A DNA stretch of 64,000 bases from positions 25,970,617 through 26,034,616 of the forward strand of contig JAJEKV010000002.1 in the NCBI GenBank assembly GCA_021234155.1. Reading direction: 5' to 3'. Both the position numbers and the translations under genes were made by a program. The stretch comes from Isoetes taiwanensis (taxonomy: Eukaryota > Streptophyta > Lycopodiopsida > Isoetales > Isoetaceae). Below the pieces are notes generated by a model. That model searched no databases and had not been told where the DNA came from. It was given only the letters and a program-made list of their open reading frames with translations. How positions within the stretch are numbered: the stretch's first letter is position 1; each line of letters begins with the position of its first letter. Shown here piece after piece: positions 22,237 through 34,360 of the stretch.

Positions 22237-24238
22237 GAAATATCTATTCCATAAGAAACATAGAATCAGAAAGATTCTAAGACAAGTCTAACGATTGCAT
22301 AATATTTTTTATCTGCTTTATCAGAAGTTTTGAGTAACTAAATGGTATCTCCTCTGCCTTTGTTAATCAGAGCATTAAGGGTACAGCATATGCGAGATGC
22401 TTAATATATAGCTAAAGAGTGTGGACAGAAACTGTTATGTAAGCTTTTTGTTTTACATTCAAATGACAGTTTCTTTTTTTCGTAACAACATCCTTTTTCT
22501 GCTTATTGTTGACATTGGTACTTGCGCTTATCATAACACTCACCAAAGGAGTTTCAAACAATGAAACATGGCACCAATCATCTCAAGCTCGACACAGTCT
22601 ATTCAAGATATATTTTGATCATATTGTAGAGTTGAGCTACTTGCTGTAAACAAAACTAGAGATGCATGACTCAAAAGTAAGTTTACATGAATCTTTTTAA
22701 GGTTGGTAAAATGGCATAATATTGCCTCTCTTTAGTATTTTCCATGTCATTATGCAATTTAAAAAACCAAACTTAAACAATAGGATTGAGCACTTGGTAT
22801 ATGCTTCTATGTTTTATATGGTTTGCTCAGAATAATTTTCTGCAGAATGCATGGTAAGGAAGTTCATATTATGCTGTGGGAAAATCTCATCAATTAATAC
22901 GTTCCTTTTATAAAAACATGTTGGAAGTGTGGCCAAGATTTGGAAATGCTATGTTAATTTATTAAAAGACATAGAATGCACATTTAAATGAGAATCACTA
23001 CCTTTAAAGCATTTAAATGAAAACATCATAATAACCTTTACGTAGTTTGCTATATGGAAAAGCTTTCTCAATTAGTATGTTGGTTTTGTAAACACATGCT
23101 GGAGCATGGCCAAGATTTGGAAATGTTCTATTAATATGTAAAAAGGCATAGCTATATTTATTACTGCTAAGTTGAAAAGCAGCACAACCTTTTATTGGTT
23201 GGAAGTCCATAGGTTAGGAATGCGACATCGAAATTTCTTTTTGCTAGAACAATTTGAGCCTGGAGGATATGGGAATAATTGTTGGGCATTGAACTTAAAA
23301 GCTTTCCATATTAGTTGTTGAAAACAACAAAAGTCGGTAATGCTTATTTATAGTTTCTAGGTTAGGTAGTATGCCATCTTTCAAGTGCATCTATGCCCTT
23401 ATGATTGAACACGTAGTTAGTTTCAACAAAAGACTTAAGAGGCATGTAACACAAAGCTCGGTAATACTTATTTACAGTTTCTTGGTTACGTATTTTGAAA
23501 GTGTTCTTATTGCAACAAAGACAGTTGATGGTTCATGTTTCAAGTTTTCTAAATTTCTATAAGTGTGACCTAGGATACTCTTTTGTTGCGATAAGAACAC
23601 TTTAGAAGTTTATGGGGTTCTTGGAAGACCTCATTATACGGACACATACTTTAAGCACATCTTAAAAGACCTGGCATCCATAACTAGCCACATTGTCTGC
23701 TCTAGCCAACAATGAAACAAGCACCTCTTCAAGTGGTTACTAAGCCCGGCAATGCCGGGCACCATAACTAGTATTCTTTAGCTAGCTATGATTTTATTAT
23801 GCTCTTATAATTGTTTGTTAATACCCAAGGAAGAGCTATATTTTGTGCCTTGCTTACTATATGTGTGTTTGAGTTCAGTCGACACATCTTTTATCAGTGC
23901 TCAACCTTAACTCCACTTTCTATCATTAACATGCAGTCAGTTCTTATGTTTTAACAGTCCAGGAAAGGAGTATAGGATGCAGGAGGTTTTTTTTTTGGTG
24001 TGTAATATTTCTGTCATGAGCAGCAATGCAAAGGTCAATTCATATTCTTTAGCTAGCTATGATTTTATTATATGCTCTTATAATTGTTTGTTAATACCCG
24101 AGGAAGAGCTATATTTTGTGCCTTGCTTACTATATGTGTGTTTGAGTTCAGTCGACACTTCTTTGACACTTTCAGTCACATCTTTTATCAGTGCTCAACC
24201 TTTACTCCACTTTCTATCATTAACATGCAGACAGTTCT

Positions 24239-27200
24239 ACAATTGTTTTGCAGGTTAAATCATTCTGTTATCTTTTGGACTCAAGTAAGTTAATTGTTTC
24301 CATTGAGAGGCTTTAAATTGCTTTTAAGAATACAACTACATTGATAATCAAACACTTACATTTTATAGGGCCCCAGGATATTCCCTATTTGTACTGCATA
24401 TTTTTTAATTGAAATTGCTCCATTAAGATGGATATGCTAATGTGTTAGAAAATGGCATTATTATCTGTTTGTAAGTGGATTCTCACTAAGGAAGCAGGAA
24501 ATTAGAAATAGAAAGATTCTTTTCTATTCCAGCTAATATCGGGATGATATCTGCATATTTAAAAAAATAGAAGCAGGAAAGCAGTTTTTATCGATGCCAT
24601 AAAAGCTCATGTTTGCTCCTTTTGACCATATTTGGATCACTATTTCTTATGAAAAGCACGACATAGTTTTCAATAAACGCCCATTGCTCTTTCAATTATC
24701 AAGTATTGTGGCATTCCGCAAGTTTTTCTGCACCACATCAGGCTTGCTTGCATTCTAGAGTTATATTTCATATTTATGTAGTTTTAATCTGGACATGTAT
24801 TTGTTTTATAACTGACTTCAAATTTGTTCTATTTTTACATGTGTTGCAGGTGGCGATGGATGGAACCATGCATATTGCCACATGGAAACGGGGTAGACAG
24901 TAACCTAGGTTAGTGTTTTGCACACTGACCCCAATTTTTGGTCCACAGTTGTTTTTTAGTTGTACGGAAGTGTTGTTTTATGCCAAAAACAACACCAAAA
25001 TGGCCCCAAAAGTCCACGTGGCCTGTTTATCCGGATTTGCACAAAGAGACAGTGGTTTTTTGGCAGAAATTTTTTCTACGGTGGTCTTTTGGCAGAAAAA
25101 TCCACGCATAGAAAAAATTGCCATAGTTTTTGTGAATTTTTGTCAACGTGTACTTTTTTCCTTCACTGTTGTTTTTTGTGGAACCATGCGTTGTTTATCT
25201 TTAAAATAGCACGCATAGGTTTTAATTTTACTACACCTGAAAAACTAAATTACAACACTAGAAATAAAGGACTACAAAGAAAAGAACACGTAGGAAATAG
25301 AAAAATGATGTTTTCAAGTGTTCTTTATCTCAATATGGACACATGGTTTCAAGTGTTGTTTTTATAAAATTAAAAAAAAACATGCATGGCTTTTTTTTAA
25401 TTTACGAAACACTACTTGTGTTATTGAAATCTAGCTATTGTTTTCCTAGAATAAGGACATATAAAAGGTAATATTATAACACGTGGAAAAAATGTGAGTG
25501 TGTAATGTGGTTGTTTAACTAATAATATATTGACATGTGGCAAACTTTTTAAATTAAAAAACATTATTCTAGGTAATCAAATATGGACACGTGGCATACT
25601 TTTAAAATAAAAAAGCATTATTATTACACGTAGGAAAAACAAGGTATTGTTTCTAATATGTATTTTAGCAAATCAAATGTTGACACGTGGCAACATTAAA
25701 AAAAAATATTATAAACCACAATTTAAAAGCTAATATATTATGAATTTTGTATTGATCTATTTTATAAAAAGAGAAAGCCTTTTTGGGAATCGAACCCAAA
25801 CAAGTCCAAAAGGCATAATATACCATGTTATATCTCCATTCTCATTTATACATACAAATAGACTGCAATCTCAATTTTAACGTTAGATTATAAACTTCCA
25901 ATGGTTAAGGTTCAAAAATTAATGGTTAAATTAAAAACAGTGTTAGCACAATTGACTGTGCCTATCGGCTTTGATGGTTCAAGCATGCAATGCTATGTCC
26001 CTGGGCTTCAGGAGAGGCAACGCCCATTCCCCAAGCAGAATGATCTACAATGTTCTTGTAAGACTTGGAAGACCATGGAAAACCACTGTTACTATCCTAG
26101 TAGCCTTTCACGATTGCATCATCAACTATGGTCGATTTTGTCTGCCTGGAAACGTATCTCAAACCCAAAAAATCAATCTACATTTAGATGCTACAATTTT
26201 TTTAGCTAAATCAAGGAGGAAAACTCAGTTTTTGACTACTAAAATCAAGAGCAAAATACTGTTTCTAGTTCAGATCATTTTCTGTGACACAAAAACATAG
26301 TTTTATGGTTTTGCTCAAGAAAAATACCTTTGCTTGAGACTTTGGGAAGCATAGAATGGATTGTACCGAACATTCCTCTCATTTTTTCCTCCTCTCCCGC
26401 TCAGTCCAAATATGAACCTTGTGATCAGGCTCTGAGATCTTGGACGGACTTCCTTGACCCATAAATGCAGCAGGCATGCTCTCTTTCCACGTTCAAAACT
26501 GAGGATTCAAGGCCAAGCCTGTCATAAAACCAAACAATCAATAATTGTTGTGATGTAAATACTTATATTGTATCATGTGGGCTTCTAAAAATAAGAATGT
26601 AGCAGATTGATAACGGATGTGGCTGTAAAGTATGCATATAGCAAAAACGGCAGACCTGTGCCGCCCTGTACTGTAAGCAACCGACCTATACTGTAAGCAA
26701 GAATCTGATCAAAACGTTTATGCCCTGTGCCGATTTCAGCATTTAACTGATTGCTACTCATATCTAAGCTTCAATGTAAATTATCAACAAAAACTGAGAA
26801 GAAGAGAAAGATTTATATCCGGAAGAGCAAAAATTCCTTTTAGAAACACGACCTCTGTTCTGGAAGAAACATGCACGACCCGTAGCCGCTACCTAGCCCC
26901 GAGTGCAACACTTCAACACAGCAAAGTCCTGTTTAAAATAGATAGAAAGATCTTGTGCTTAATCTGAGGGAAAAAATCAAAAGGAAAAAAGAAAGGAACG
27001 ATCTGAGGAAGAGCCCCACCGGACTAAATATTCAGGCCAGCGCCTTCACTCTTTGTTAATCATTTTCTGGCCTCGGTGCAGTGCAGCGCCATTGCCATAG
27101 CTGTAGCGCCATCGCCGCCATAGCTGGAGCAAGGTGCAAGGCCATAGCCATAGCTGGAGCAAGATACGAAGCTGCAGTAGCGGCCAAGGCGGGAACAAAC

Positions 27201-27334
27201 CGCTCCTTAGCCCAACCAATAGGATGATATGCCCTGGATCCCAATCCAGACCGTTCGTTTTGGACCATCTAAGCCGTTGGATGGGATTCGTGCTTTCTTA
27301 TGAAATTATATAAGATGATTTCTTTTATGATTTT
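24239..27334. other. No gene seen; tRNA-like hairpin at 25777-25816
   Basis: AT-rich. A tiny exon-like piece follows an acceptor-like TTGCAG at 24844-24849 and ends at a stop near 24903 (AMDGTMHIATWKRGRQ); its family is unknown. At 25777-25816 the minus strand reads a pol III B-box-like GGGTTCGATTCCC inside a hairpin closed by GCCTTTT/AAAAGGC. No full tRNA cloverleaf can be drawn. The rest holds nothing I can support. Confidence 0.3.
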
Positions 27335-28029
27335 TTTGGGATATTTATAAACATGCCCCTAATTTTTTCATAACCATGGTGCACTTAACGACTCCAGCAG
27401 AATCAGATACTACATTCCATAATCAATGCCATTTTTTTTTTCCAATCTTCCATGTTCTTGTTAGTATCAACATCATTTCTTGAAGATTTGCTCTAAAAGC
27501 ATCTCTTTTTTGCCTGTCAATCAAGTTTCGTCAACTTCTTCCCGCATTGCTCTGATTAGAACAACATATAAGGCCGAAATTGGTCCTTATCATGGAAAAT
27601 CACGTGGATGCAGTTTACAGTAGACGAAAATGCCCAAGAAGACAATTTGTCGGACATCTCCTTCGGATTCTACTTGCTTGTTATTTTGATGCAGCATATC
27701 TCAACTGAATCATGGGCTATGAGAAACTAGCACATTTGCCATTGCAAAAGTAAAAAATTGAGTAGAAACTTACAATGGAGATGGCAAGATGAATTCTGAT
27801 AAATGAGCTCATCCAAATCAAAAGAAAAATTGAACCCTAACCCTTCATCTGTGTTCAGATTCAACAATTGCTACATGTGGATGTGATGAAGCACGCATTC
27901 TACAGCATAGCTAATTTAAATCTGACAGTTTATAGCTCGACAAAGAGTCCCACAAATCATCATAAAAAGAAGCAGAAGGGTATTTTAACAATTCCAAGAA
28001 AATTAGGGGCATTTTATTAATACCCCAAA
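27335..28029. repeat. ~700-bp stretch bounded by ~32-bp imperfect inverted repeats
   Basis: The left arm at 27335-27368 (TTTTGGGATATTTATAAACA then TGCCCCTAA) is the reverse complement, with some mismatches, of 27998-28029 (TTAGGGGCATTTTATTAATA then CCCCAAAA). The interior has no ORF. This suggests a MITE-like DNA element, but no clear target duplication was found. Confidence 0.35.
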
Positions 28030-28907
28030 ATATTGAGGTATTTTGACAATTTTCCCTTCATTTTAATGCCCACATGAGCTTATTTTTTGAATCCTACTTA
28101 AAGAATTTCAAGCTAATAACTAACGTCTTATAAGAAGGTGAACACATGTTATTATCTTGTTAAATCCTACAAAGACATTTGTGTATGATCTAATGCCCAC
28201 TACTTAAAAATTTTCACAGATGCTTGCATCTATCCGAATAGTAATCACATGATTTGCACATGCTTGGAATAATAATCGTAGCATTGCAAGCAATCCCCTT
28301 ATAACCTCTAAAAAGCATGCTATGGATGTTATTGTAATACTCCTCACATCATTTGCATATGGCTGGGATATTAATCACCAAGATCACAGGCAAGTGAATG
28401 CCTCATAATTTATAAAAAGCATACTCTAAATAGTATTACAATACTCCCGACAAACATGCATCAAAGACAACAACAACAAGAACACCCCACGCATGACAGA
28501 CATGCATGAGCACAACAATAACAATAACACCTATGCATGCGCACAACACCACCACCATCCTATTGGTAATAAATTGCGACAAAATGCACCAAGTTGTTAC
28601 CACTACTCAAATTAACACACACCCCAATTAAACATGAGACCAATCCTACTTATGTGCGGTGACGTCGAGCAATCTATTAGTAAGGGTTTTAGAAAATGAT
28701 GGGCACACATTTACAAGGGTTAACATGTGCCCTTCATGCCAGACACATAAGTAGAAGCTACAAGAATTGCATATGATTTCCAGTAACCGTCATAAAGCTT
28801 AGGGCACCAACTCCAAAAGATTAGTCTTACATTGAAGGCATGCCTTTAGAACCCATAGAAGAGGCATAAAGCTTAGAGTACCCATAGAAGCTTAGAGTAC
28901 CCATAAA

Positions 28908-28985
28908 GCTCCAACATGCCACCTAGGCTCCAACATGCCAAGGTGGCTCAAAAATGCCAAGGTGGTTCAAACATGCCATGTGGGC
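28908..28985 (-). repeat. Short 19-bp minisatellite block, inverted orientation
   Basis: About four copies of the 19-bp unit that dominates 29930-30250 and 34361-35885, but reversed here (CCAACATGCCACCTAGGCT, CCAACATGCCAAGGTGGCT). Confidence 0.7.
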
Positions 28986-29763
28986 ATGATGACTAGGACT
29001 TCATGCAAGAAATATGATAACCTTTGGAATTTTTGGTAGAGGCATTTTGTCGTTCGGGCAGTACAACGGCTCCGGAATGGAGATTCGACTTCGCCATGCC
29101 ATCCGGAATGGGGAAATTACCCTAGGGACCAAGTTACATGGTCATTTTTTGCAACGAAAAAAACACGAACCCTCTACATGGCAGTATTCTGCAGCCACCT
29201 CTTAGACCAAATGTTGGACATGAGCTACTTTGGCGCTTCTTGGAAAAGGGGCAGTCTTCTGCCCACGAAACTTGGTCTCTAGGTTAATGTCAACGTTTTG
29301 AGTCCATTGGCATAGTCAATTCACAGTTCCGGAGTGGGAAAGCTGCCCGTCCATGGCCAGGGTTCTTTGGGAGAGGACCTTTGGGGCGAACTGCCTCCGG
29401 AAGGTTTTAAAGGTCCATCTTCTGGCGTCAAGACCCTCCCTCTATGTAATGACATTGTACAAGATTTTGGTCGAATCTGACTAGGATATAGCCTCCGAAA
29501 CGTAAACCCTGTGTGTTGCTAGGTTATTGAAGGGTTTACTTTATGGGGGTCGAGTTTTAGTTGGTTGCACTTGGGACACATGTGGTGGAGAAGCTGCAAT
29601 TGAAAACATGAAGCAATAGGAACTGATGGAATGGGGTTTGGAGTTATCCTCCTCCCAGTGTGGCAATTAGAAGTCAAGAGCGCCTTTTGCAGTAGCAAAA
29701 TTGTTTGGGATCATTCGGGATGGCCAATAGATCCAAACTCTGTTATTTCAGCCATGGATCAAG

Positions 29764-29929
29764 ATGTGTGTTTAGCAAAGGCACACCTAGCTATCTAAGA
29801 AAACGACCACGTTTTGGCCTCCGAAACGTAAACCCTGTGTGTTGCTAGGTTATTGTAGGGTTTACGTTTCGGAGGCCAAAATGTGATCGTTTTCTCAGAT
29901 AGCTAGGTGCACCTTTGCTAAACACACAT
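29764..29929. repeat. Long hairpin: 73-bp inverted repeat with 20-bp loop
   Basis: The left arm 29764-29836 and right arm 29857-29929 are reverse complements with only a few mismatches, separated by the 20-bp spacer GTGTGTTGCTAGGTTATTGT. Part of the arm plus the loop also occurs alone at about 29489-29543. A transcript would fold into a long stem. Confidence 0.85.
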
Positions 29930-30250
29930 GCCTAGGTGGCATGCCTGAGCCTAGGTGCCAACTTGGCATGTGGGAGCCACCTTGGCATGTTTGAGCCTAG
30001 GTGGCATGTTTGAGCCACCTTGGCATGTTGGAGCCCACATGGCATGTTGGAGCCTATGTGGCATGTTGGAGCCCACGTGGCATGTTTGAGCCACCTTGGC
30101 ATTTTTTAGCACGTTGGAGCCTAGGCGGCATGTTTAAGCCACCTTGGCATGTTGGAGCCACCTTGGCATGTTGGAGCTAGGTGGCATGTTGGAGACCACG
30201 TGGCATGTTTGAGCCACCTTGGCATGTTAGAGCCTAGGTGGCATGTTGGA
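29930..30250 (+). repeat. 19-bp minisatellite array
   Basis: Diverged tandem copies of a 19-bp unit with fixed part GGCATGTT(T/G)GAGCC followed by TAGGT, ACCTT or CACGT. The last five bases vary among these few versions. No coding function is supported. Confidence 0.85.
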
Positions 30251-30395
30251 GCCTAGGCACTCCAAGTGGTGACATGGCATGTCAAGTAAGCAAGGCCAAG
30301 TTTTGACTAGGCCAAAAATAAAAAGATGTCCATCTTTGGTCTTTTCATTGGGTGATGTTGGCAAATTTTGGGTGACATGGCTAGATGGTGGTGAC
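30251..30395 (+). repeat. Left arm of a 145-bp inverted repeat (partner 34218-34360)
   Basis: The sequence, including ACATGGCATGTCAAGTAAGC and GATGTCCATCTTTGGTCTTTT, recurs as reverse complement at 34218-34360. The pair encloses about 3.8 kb of tandem repeats, and each arm is flanked outside by the 19-bp minisatellite. Confidence 0.85.
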
Positions 30396-30499
30396 GTGAC
30401 TAGGACTTTATGCAAGAAATATGATAACCTTTGAAATTTTTGTAGAGGAGTTTGGCAAGGGATAGAATAGAAGGATCTTGGAGAACTCACAAGCCCCTT

Positions 30500-31300
30500 T
30501 CCAGTGAAGGGGAGTCTGGAAAAGCATGTCTTTGCTTGGGGGATTCGACCCCATCTCCCGGCATGGTCCCCGGCATACCACGAGAGAACTCCATGCAAAG
30601 TTTCGATGTGTGAGTCTCCGCCTTGGACGCTGAGATGTAAACCCTAGCAAACCCTAGGGTTTGATAGGGTTTACATTCTGGGATGCTCCAGATGACCCGT
30701 AGGGCCCGTGATCCGACGTGGAATACCCGGATTACCCTCATGGCACCGGGAGACAGAGCCAAATTTCCCGGTGCAAAGATACCTTTGAGAGATTCCCCTT
30801 CACAAGCCCCTTTCCAAAGAAGGGGAGTCTGAAAAGCATGCGCGCTTGGGGGATTCGACCCCATCTCCCGCATGGTCCCCGTGAGCATACCACCGAGAAC
30901 TCCATGCAAAGTTTCGGATGTGTGAGTCTCCGCCTTGACGCGAGATGTAAACCCTAGCAAACCCTAGGGTTTGATAGGGTTTACATTCGATGTCTCAGAT
31001 GACCCGTAGGGCCCGTGATCCGGCGTGGAATACCCGTGGCCGGATTACCCTCATGGCACCGGGAGACAGAGCCAAATTTCCCCCAAAGATACCTTTCGGA
31101 GACTCCCCTTCACAAGCCCCTTTCCAAAGAAGGGGAGTTCGAAAAGCATGCCGCTGCTAGGGATTTGACCCCATCTCCCGCATGGTCCCCGTGAGCATAC
31201 ACAGAACTCCATGCAAAGTTTCGGATGTGTTAGTCTCCGCCTTGACGCCGAGATGTAAACCCTACCAAACCCTAGGGTTTGGTAGGATTTACATTCTGGG
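30500..31300. repeat. Three tandem copies of a ~310-bp unit
   Basis: The anchor AAACCCTAGCAAACCCTAGG appears at 30639 and 30949, and with one change at 31257, giving spacings of 310 and 308 bp. Each unit contains a small palindrome of telomere-like AAACCCTA and, on the minus strand, a pol III B-box-like GGGGTCGAATCCC preceded by GTGGTATG, which suggests a tRNA-derived ancestor. No credible ORF. Confidence 0.8.
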
Positions 31301-31309
31301 ATGCTCCTC

Positions 31310-34130
31310 TCGATCAAGAGGGCCGTGGAACTTGTCCCCTAGGGTAATTTCGGCATTCCGTGATGACATGGAGAGGTCGGATCGCCAATCCGGGGCTCCT
31401 CCATGCCCCAAAATAAAAAAACGTGGTCTAAACCACCGCGGAGCCCAACGGTGGCCATCCCAATCAAAAATCGAGGGTCTAAAGCTCACCCGAAATACCG
31501 GGATTTTCCTCACGCCGGGGCCACTTGGCAAGCCAGCTGGCTGAAAACCATGATTTTTCCCCGCCCCATGCATTAATCATGAATTTCCGGATCATAAACA
31601 CAAAGAAAAGCACGATAAAAATTCGGTCTCAAAAAGGTGAAATCTTGGCGGGATGTGCGGCATGACGCCGCACACGCAAGAGAAAATGCACCGGCAATAG
31701 AAGCACAAGCGGCATGAGACGAAGCCCGAGCCAACCCCTTCCCGGAGGCCACCGGGTCGGTAACGCCCCATCGGGCGGAGCTAGCTTTGCTTCTCCGTGG
31801 TCACATGTATACCACCTAGCAGTCCTAGTGCTGCTATTCTCACTTCGATCTTCTACCAGGGCCTCAGGGTGACCCCAAGTATCTTGTTCTCGCAGGCTAG
31901 TCCAAGCCGGGGCCGAGGGACGGCCGGACCCCCACTCCTAACTAAGAACCGGCTCGCCAATGGACCCTAACATCCCCATTACCTAGGAGACCAAGTTTCG
32001 TAGCGTAAGACCACCCCTCTCCAAGAAACGCCAAAGTAGGTCGCTTACTACACACTTGTAGTCAATTGGCATGGAGGTGGATCTTTGAATACCTCCTAGT
32101 GGGGGGTAAGTGATTGATCCCCTGGGAAAACTGGTAGTGGAACTTGTCCTCTAGGGTAATTTCGGCATTCCAGACGATGTGGAGAGGTCGGATCGCCAAT
32201 CCGGGGCCTCCTCCATGCCCCAAAATCAAAAAACGGGTCTAAACCCCGCCGGGCCAACGGTGGCCATCCCAATAAAAATCGAGGGTCTAAAGCTCGCCCG
32301 AAAATACCGGGATTTTCCTCAGACGCCATGCCACTTGGCAAGCCAGCTGGCTGAAAATCAGGATTTTTCCCCCCCCATGCATTAATTATGAATTTCCTGA
32401 GCATAAACACAAAAAACACGATAAAAATCCGGTCTCAAAAAAGGTGAAATCTTGGCGGGATATGCAACATGACGCCGCACACGCAAGAGAAAAAATGCAC
32501 CGACAATAGAAGCACAAGCAGAGGCATGAGACGAAGCTTCCGAGCCAACCCCTTTCGGAGGCCACCGGCCTCGGTAACGCCCCACCGAAAGCAAAGGAGC
32601 TAGCTTTTCTTCTCCGTGGTCACATGTATACCACCTAGCAGCCCTATCAATCTTCTACTAGGGCCTCGGGGTGAACCCCAAGTATCTTATTCTTGCAAGC
32701 TAATCCAAGCCGGGGGCTGAGGACGGGCCGGACCCCCACTCGGAATCGAACTGCTCGCCAATGGACCCTAACATCCCCATTACCTAGGGGACCAAGTTTC
32801 GGGGCGTAAGACCACCCCTCCAAGAAACGCCAAAGTAGGTCGCTTTACTACACACTTGTAGTCAATTGGCGTGGAGGTGGATGTCAAATACCTCCTAGTG
32901 AGGGGTAAGTGATTGATCCCCCAGGAAAACTTCGCCCAGGGAACTTGTCCCCTAGGGTAATTTCGCCGTTCCTAACGACGACAGGCGCAGGTCGGATTGC
33001 CAATCCGGGCCTCCTCCATGCCCCAAAATTGAAAAACGTGGTCTAAACCCCCGCCAAGGCCAACTGTGGCCATCCCAATCAAAAATCGAGGGTCTAAAAC
33101 TCATCCGAAATACCGGGATTTTCCTATACTCGGGCCACTTGGCAAGCCAGCTGGCTGAAAACCAGGATTTTTCCCCGCCCCATGCATTAATTATGAATTT
33201 CCGAGCATAAACACAAAGAAAAGCACGATAAAATTTCGGTCTCAAAAAGGTGAAATCTTGGCGATGTGCAAAGATGACGCCGACACGCAAGAGAAAATGC
33301 ACCGCAATAGAAGCACAAGCGAGGCATGAGACGAAGCCCGAGCCAACCCCCTTCCCGAGACCACCGCCCGGAACGCCCTACTAGGTAGTGGAGCTAGCTT
33401 TGCTTCTCCGTGGTCACATGTATACCACCCAGCAGTCCTAGTGCTGCTATTCTCACTTCAATCTTCTACCGTGGCCTCGTGGTGAACCCCAAGTATCTTG
33501 TTCTCGCAGGCTAGTCCAAGCCGGGGCCGAGGGACGGGTTGGACCCCCACCGAATCGAACCGGCTCCTCCGCCAATGGACCCTAACATCCCCATTACCTA
33601 GGGGACCAAGTTTCGCGGGCGTACCACCACCCCTCTCCAAGAAACGCCAAAGTAGGTCGCTTACTACACACTTGTAGTCAATTGGCATGGAGGTGGATGC
33701 TTTGAATACCTCCTAGTGAGGGGTAAGTGATTGATCCCCCGGAAAACTCGCCGTGGAACTTGTCCCCTAGGGTAATTTCGCCGTTCCGACGACGCGGGCG
33801 AGGTCGGATCGCCAATCCGGGCCTCCTCCATGCCCCAAAATCGAAAAACGTGGTCTAAACCTTGTCGTGGCCAACGGCCCATCCCAATAAAAATCGAGGG
33901 TCTAAAACTCATCCGAAAATACCGGGATTTTCCTGTACTCCTCGGGCCACTTGGCAAGCCAGCTGGCTGAAAACCAGGATTTTTCCCCGCCCCATGCATT
34001 AATTATGAATTTCCGAGCACAAACACAAAGAAAAAGCACGATAAAAAATCCGGGTCTCAAAAAAGGTGAAATCTTGGCGGGATGTGCAAAGATGACACCG
34101 CATATAATGCGAAGAGAAAATGCACCAGCA
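31310..34130. repeat. Tandem array of a ~810-bp unit (about 3.5 copies)
   Basis: The anchor TTGGCAAGCCAGCTGGCTGA occurs at 31526, 32335, 33139 and 33951, so periods are 809, 804 and 812 bp. Units differ by small indels. The array interrupts the 310-bp unit: the block ACCTTTCGGAGACTCCCCTT appears just before (31091) and just after (34137) it. The minus-strand ORFs seen in each unit shift frame between copies and look like chance products. Confidence 0.85.
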
Positions 34131-34217
34131 TATATACCTTTCGGAGACTCCCCTTCACAAGAAAGGGGCCGCCGGTCGAGGTGCCTACCCTGTTTGCAAA
34201 AGACATCCAAGGTCCAT

Positions 34218-34360
34218 GTCACCATCATCTAGCCATGTCACCTAAAAATTTGCCAACATCACCCATCGAAAAGACCAAAGATGGACATCTTTGGTTTTTG
34301 GCCTAGTCAAAACTTGACCTTGCTTACTTGGCATGCCATGTCACCACTTGGGGTGCCTAG
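34218..34360 (-). repeat. Right arm of the 145-bp inverted repeat
   Basis: Reverse complement of 30251-30395 with few mismatches. Confidence 0.85.

Larger units (their letters stand above)
19188..23771 (+). mobile_element. Non-autonomous Helitron (4.58 kb) with captured gene pieces
   Basis: 5' end TC (19188; TCCTATTGTTTAAG) preceded by A. 3' end CTAG (23768-23771) followed by T, with a perfect hairpin GCCCGGC-aat-GCCGGGC (23744-23760) seven bases before CTAG. Insertion between A and T without target duplication is the Helitron signature, and the intact duplicate at 23945-24238 confirms the ends to the base. There is no Rep/helicase ORF, so it must have moved with enzymes made elsewhere. Cargo: the last exon of an ALADIN-type gene, an unrecognised exon-like block, and an organelle-type L16 fragment, all on the + strand. 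Confidence 0.85.
19093..24238 (+). repeat. Tandem duplication of a ~270-290-bp host segment, one copy split by the Helitron
   Basis: Copy A is 19093-19187 plus 23772-23944; copy B is the uninterrupted 23945-24238. Both read from ATGTTTTAACAGTCCAGGAAAGG to a CATGCAG-CAGTTCT end and are nearly identical apart from small indels. Copy B shows the junction GGTCAATTCATATTC intact. Copy A has the Helitron placed exactly between the A and T of that junction. Copy B therefore serves as an internal empty-site control. Confidence 0.85.

Noticed and set aside
25777-25816. tRNA gene on the minus strand
   Set aside because: A B-box-like T-arm hairpin is present, but no acceptor, D and anticodon arms can be fitted.
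30639-31292. Interstitial telomere array
   Set aside because: Only two or three AAACCCTA-like words per 310-bp unit arranged as a palindrome, not a tandem telomere repeat.
31289-34228. Several minus-strand ORFs of about 70-116 codons
   Set aside because: They recur in each 810-bp unit but break at different points in different copies, so they are by-products of the tandem repeat.
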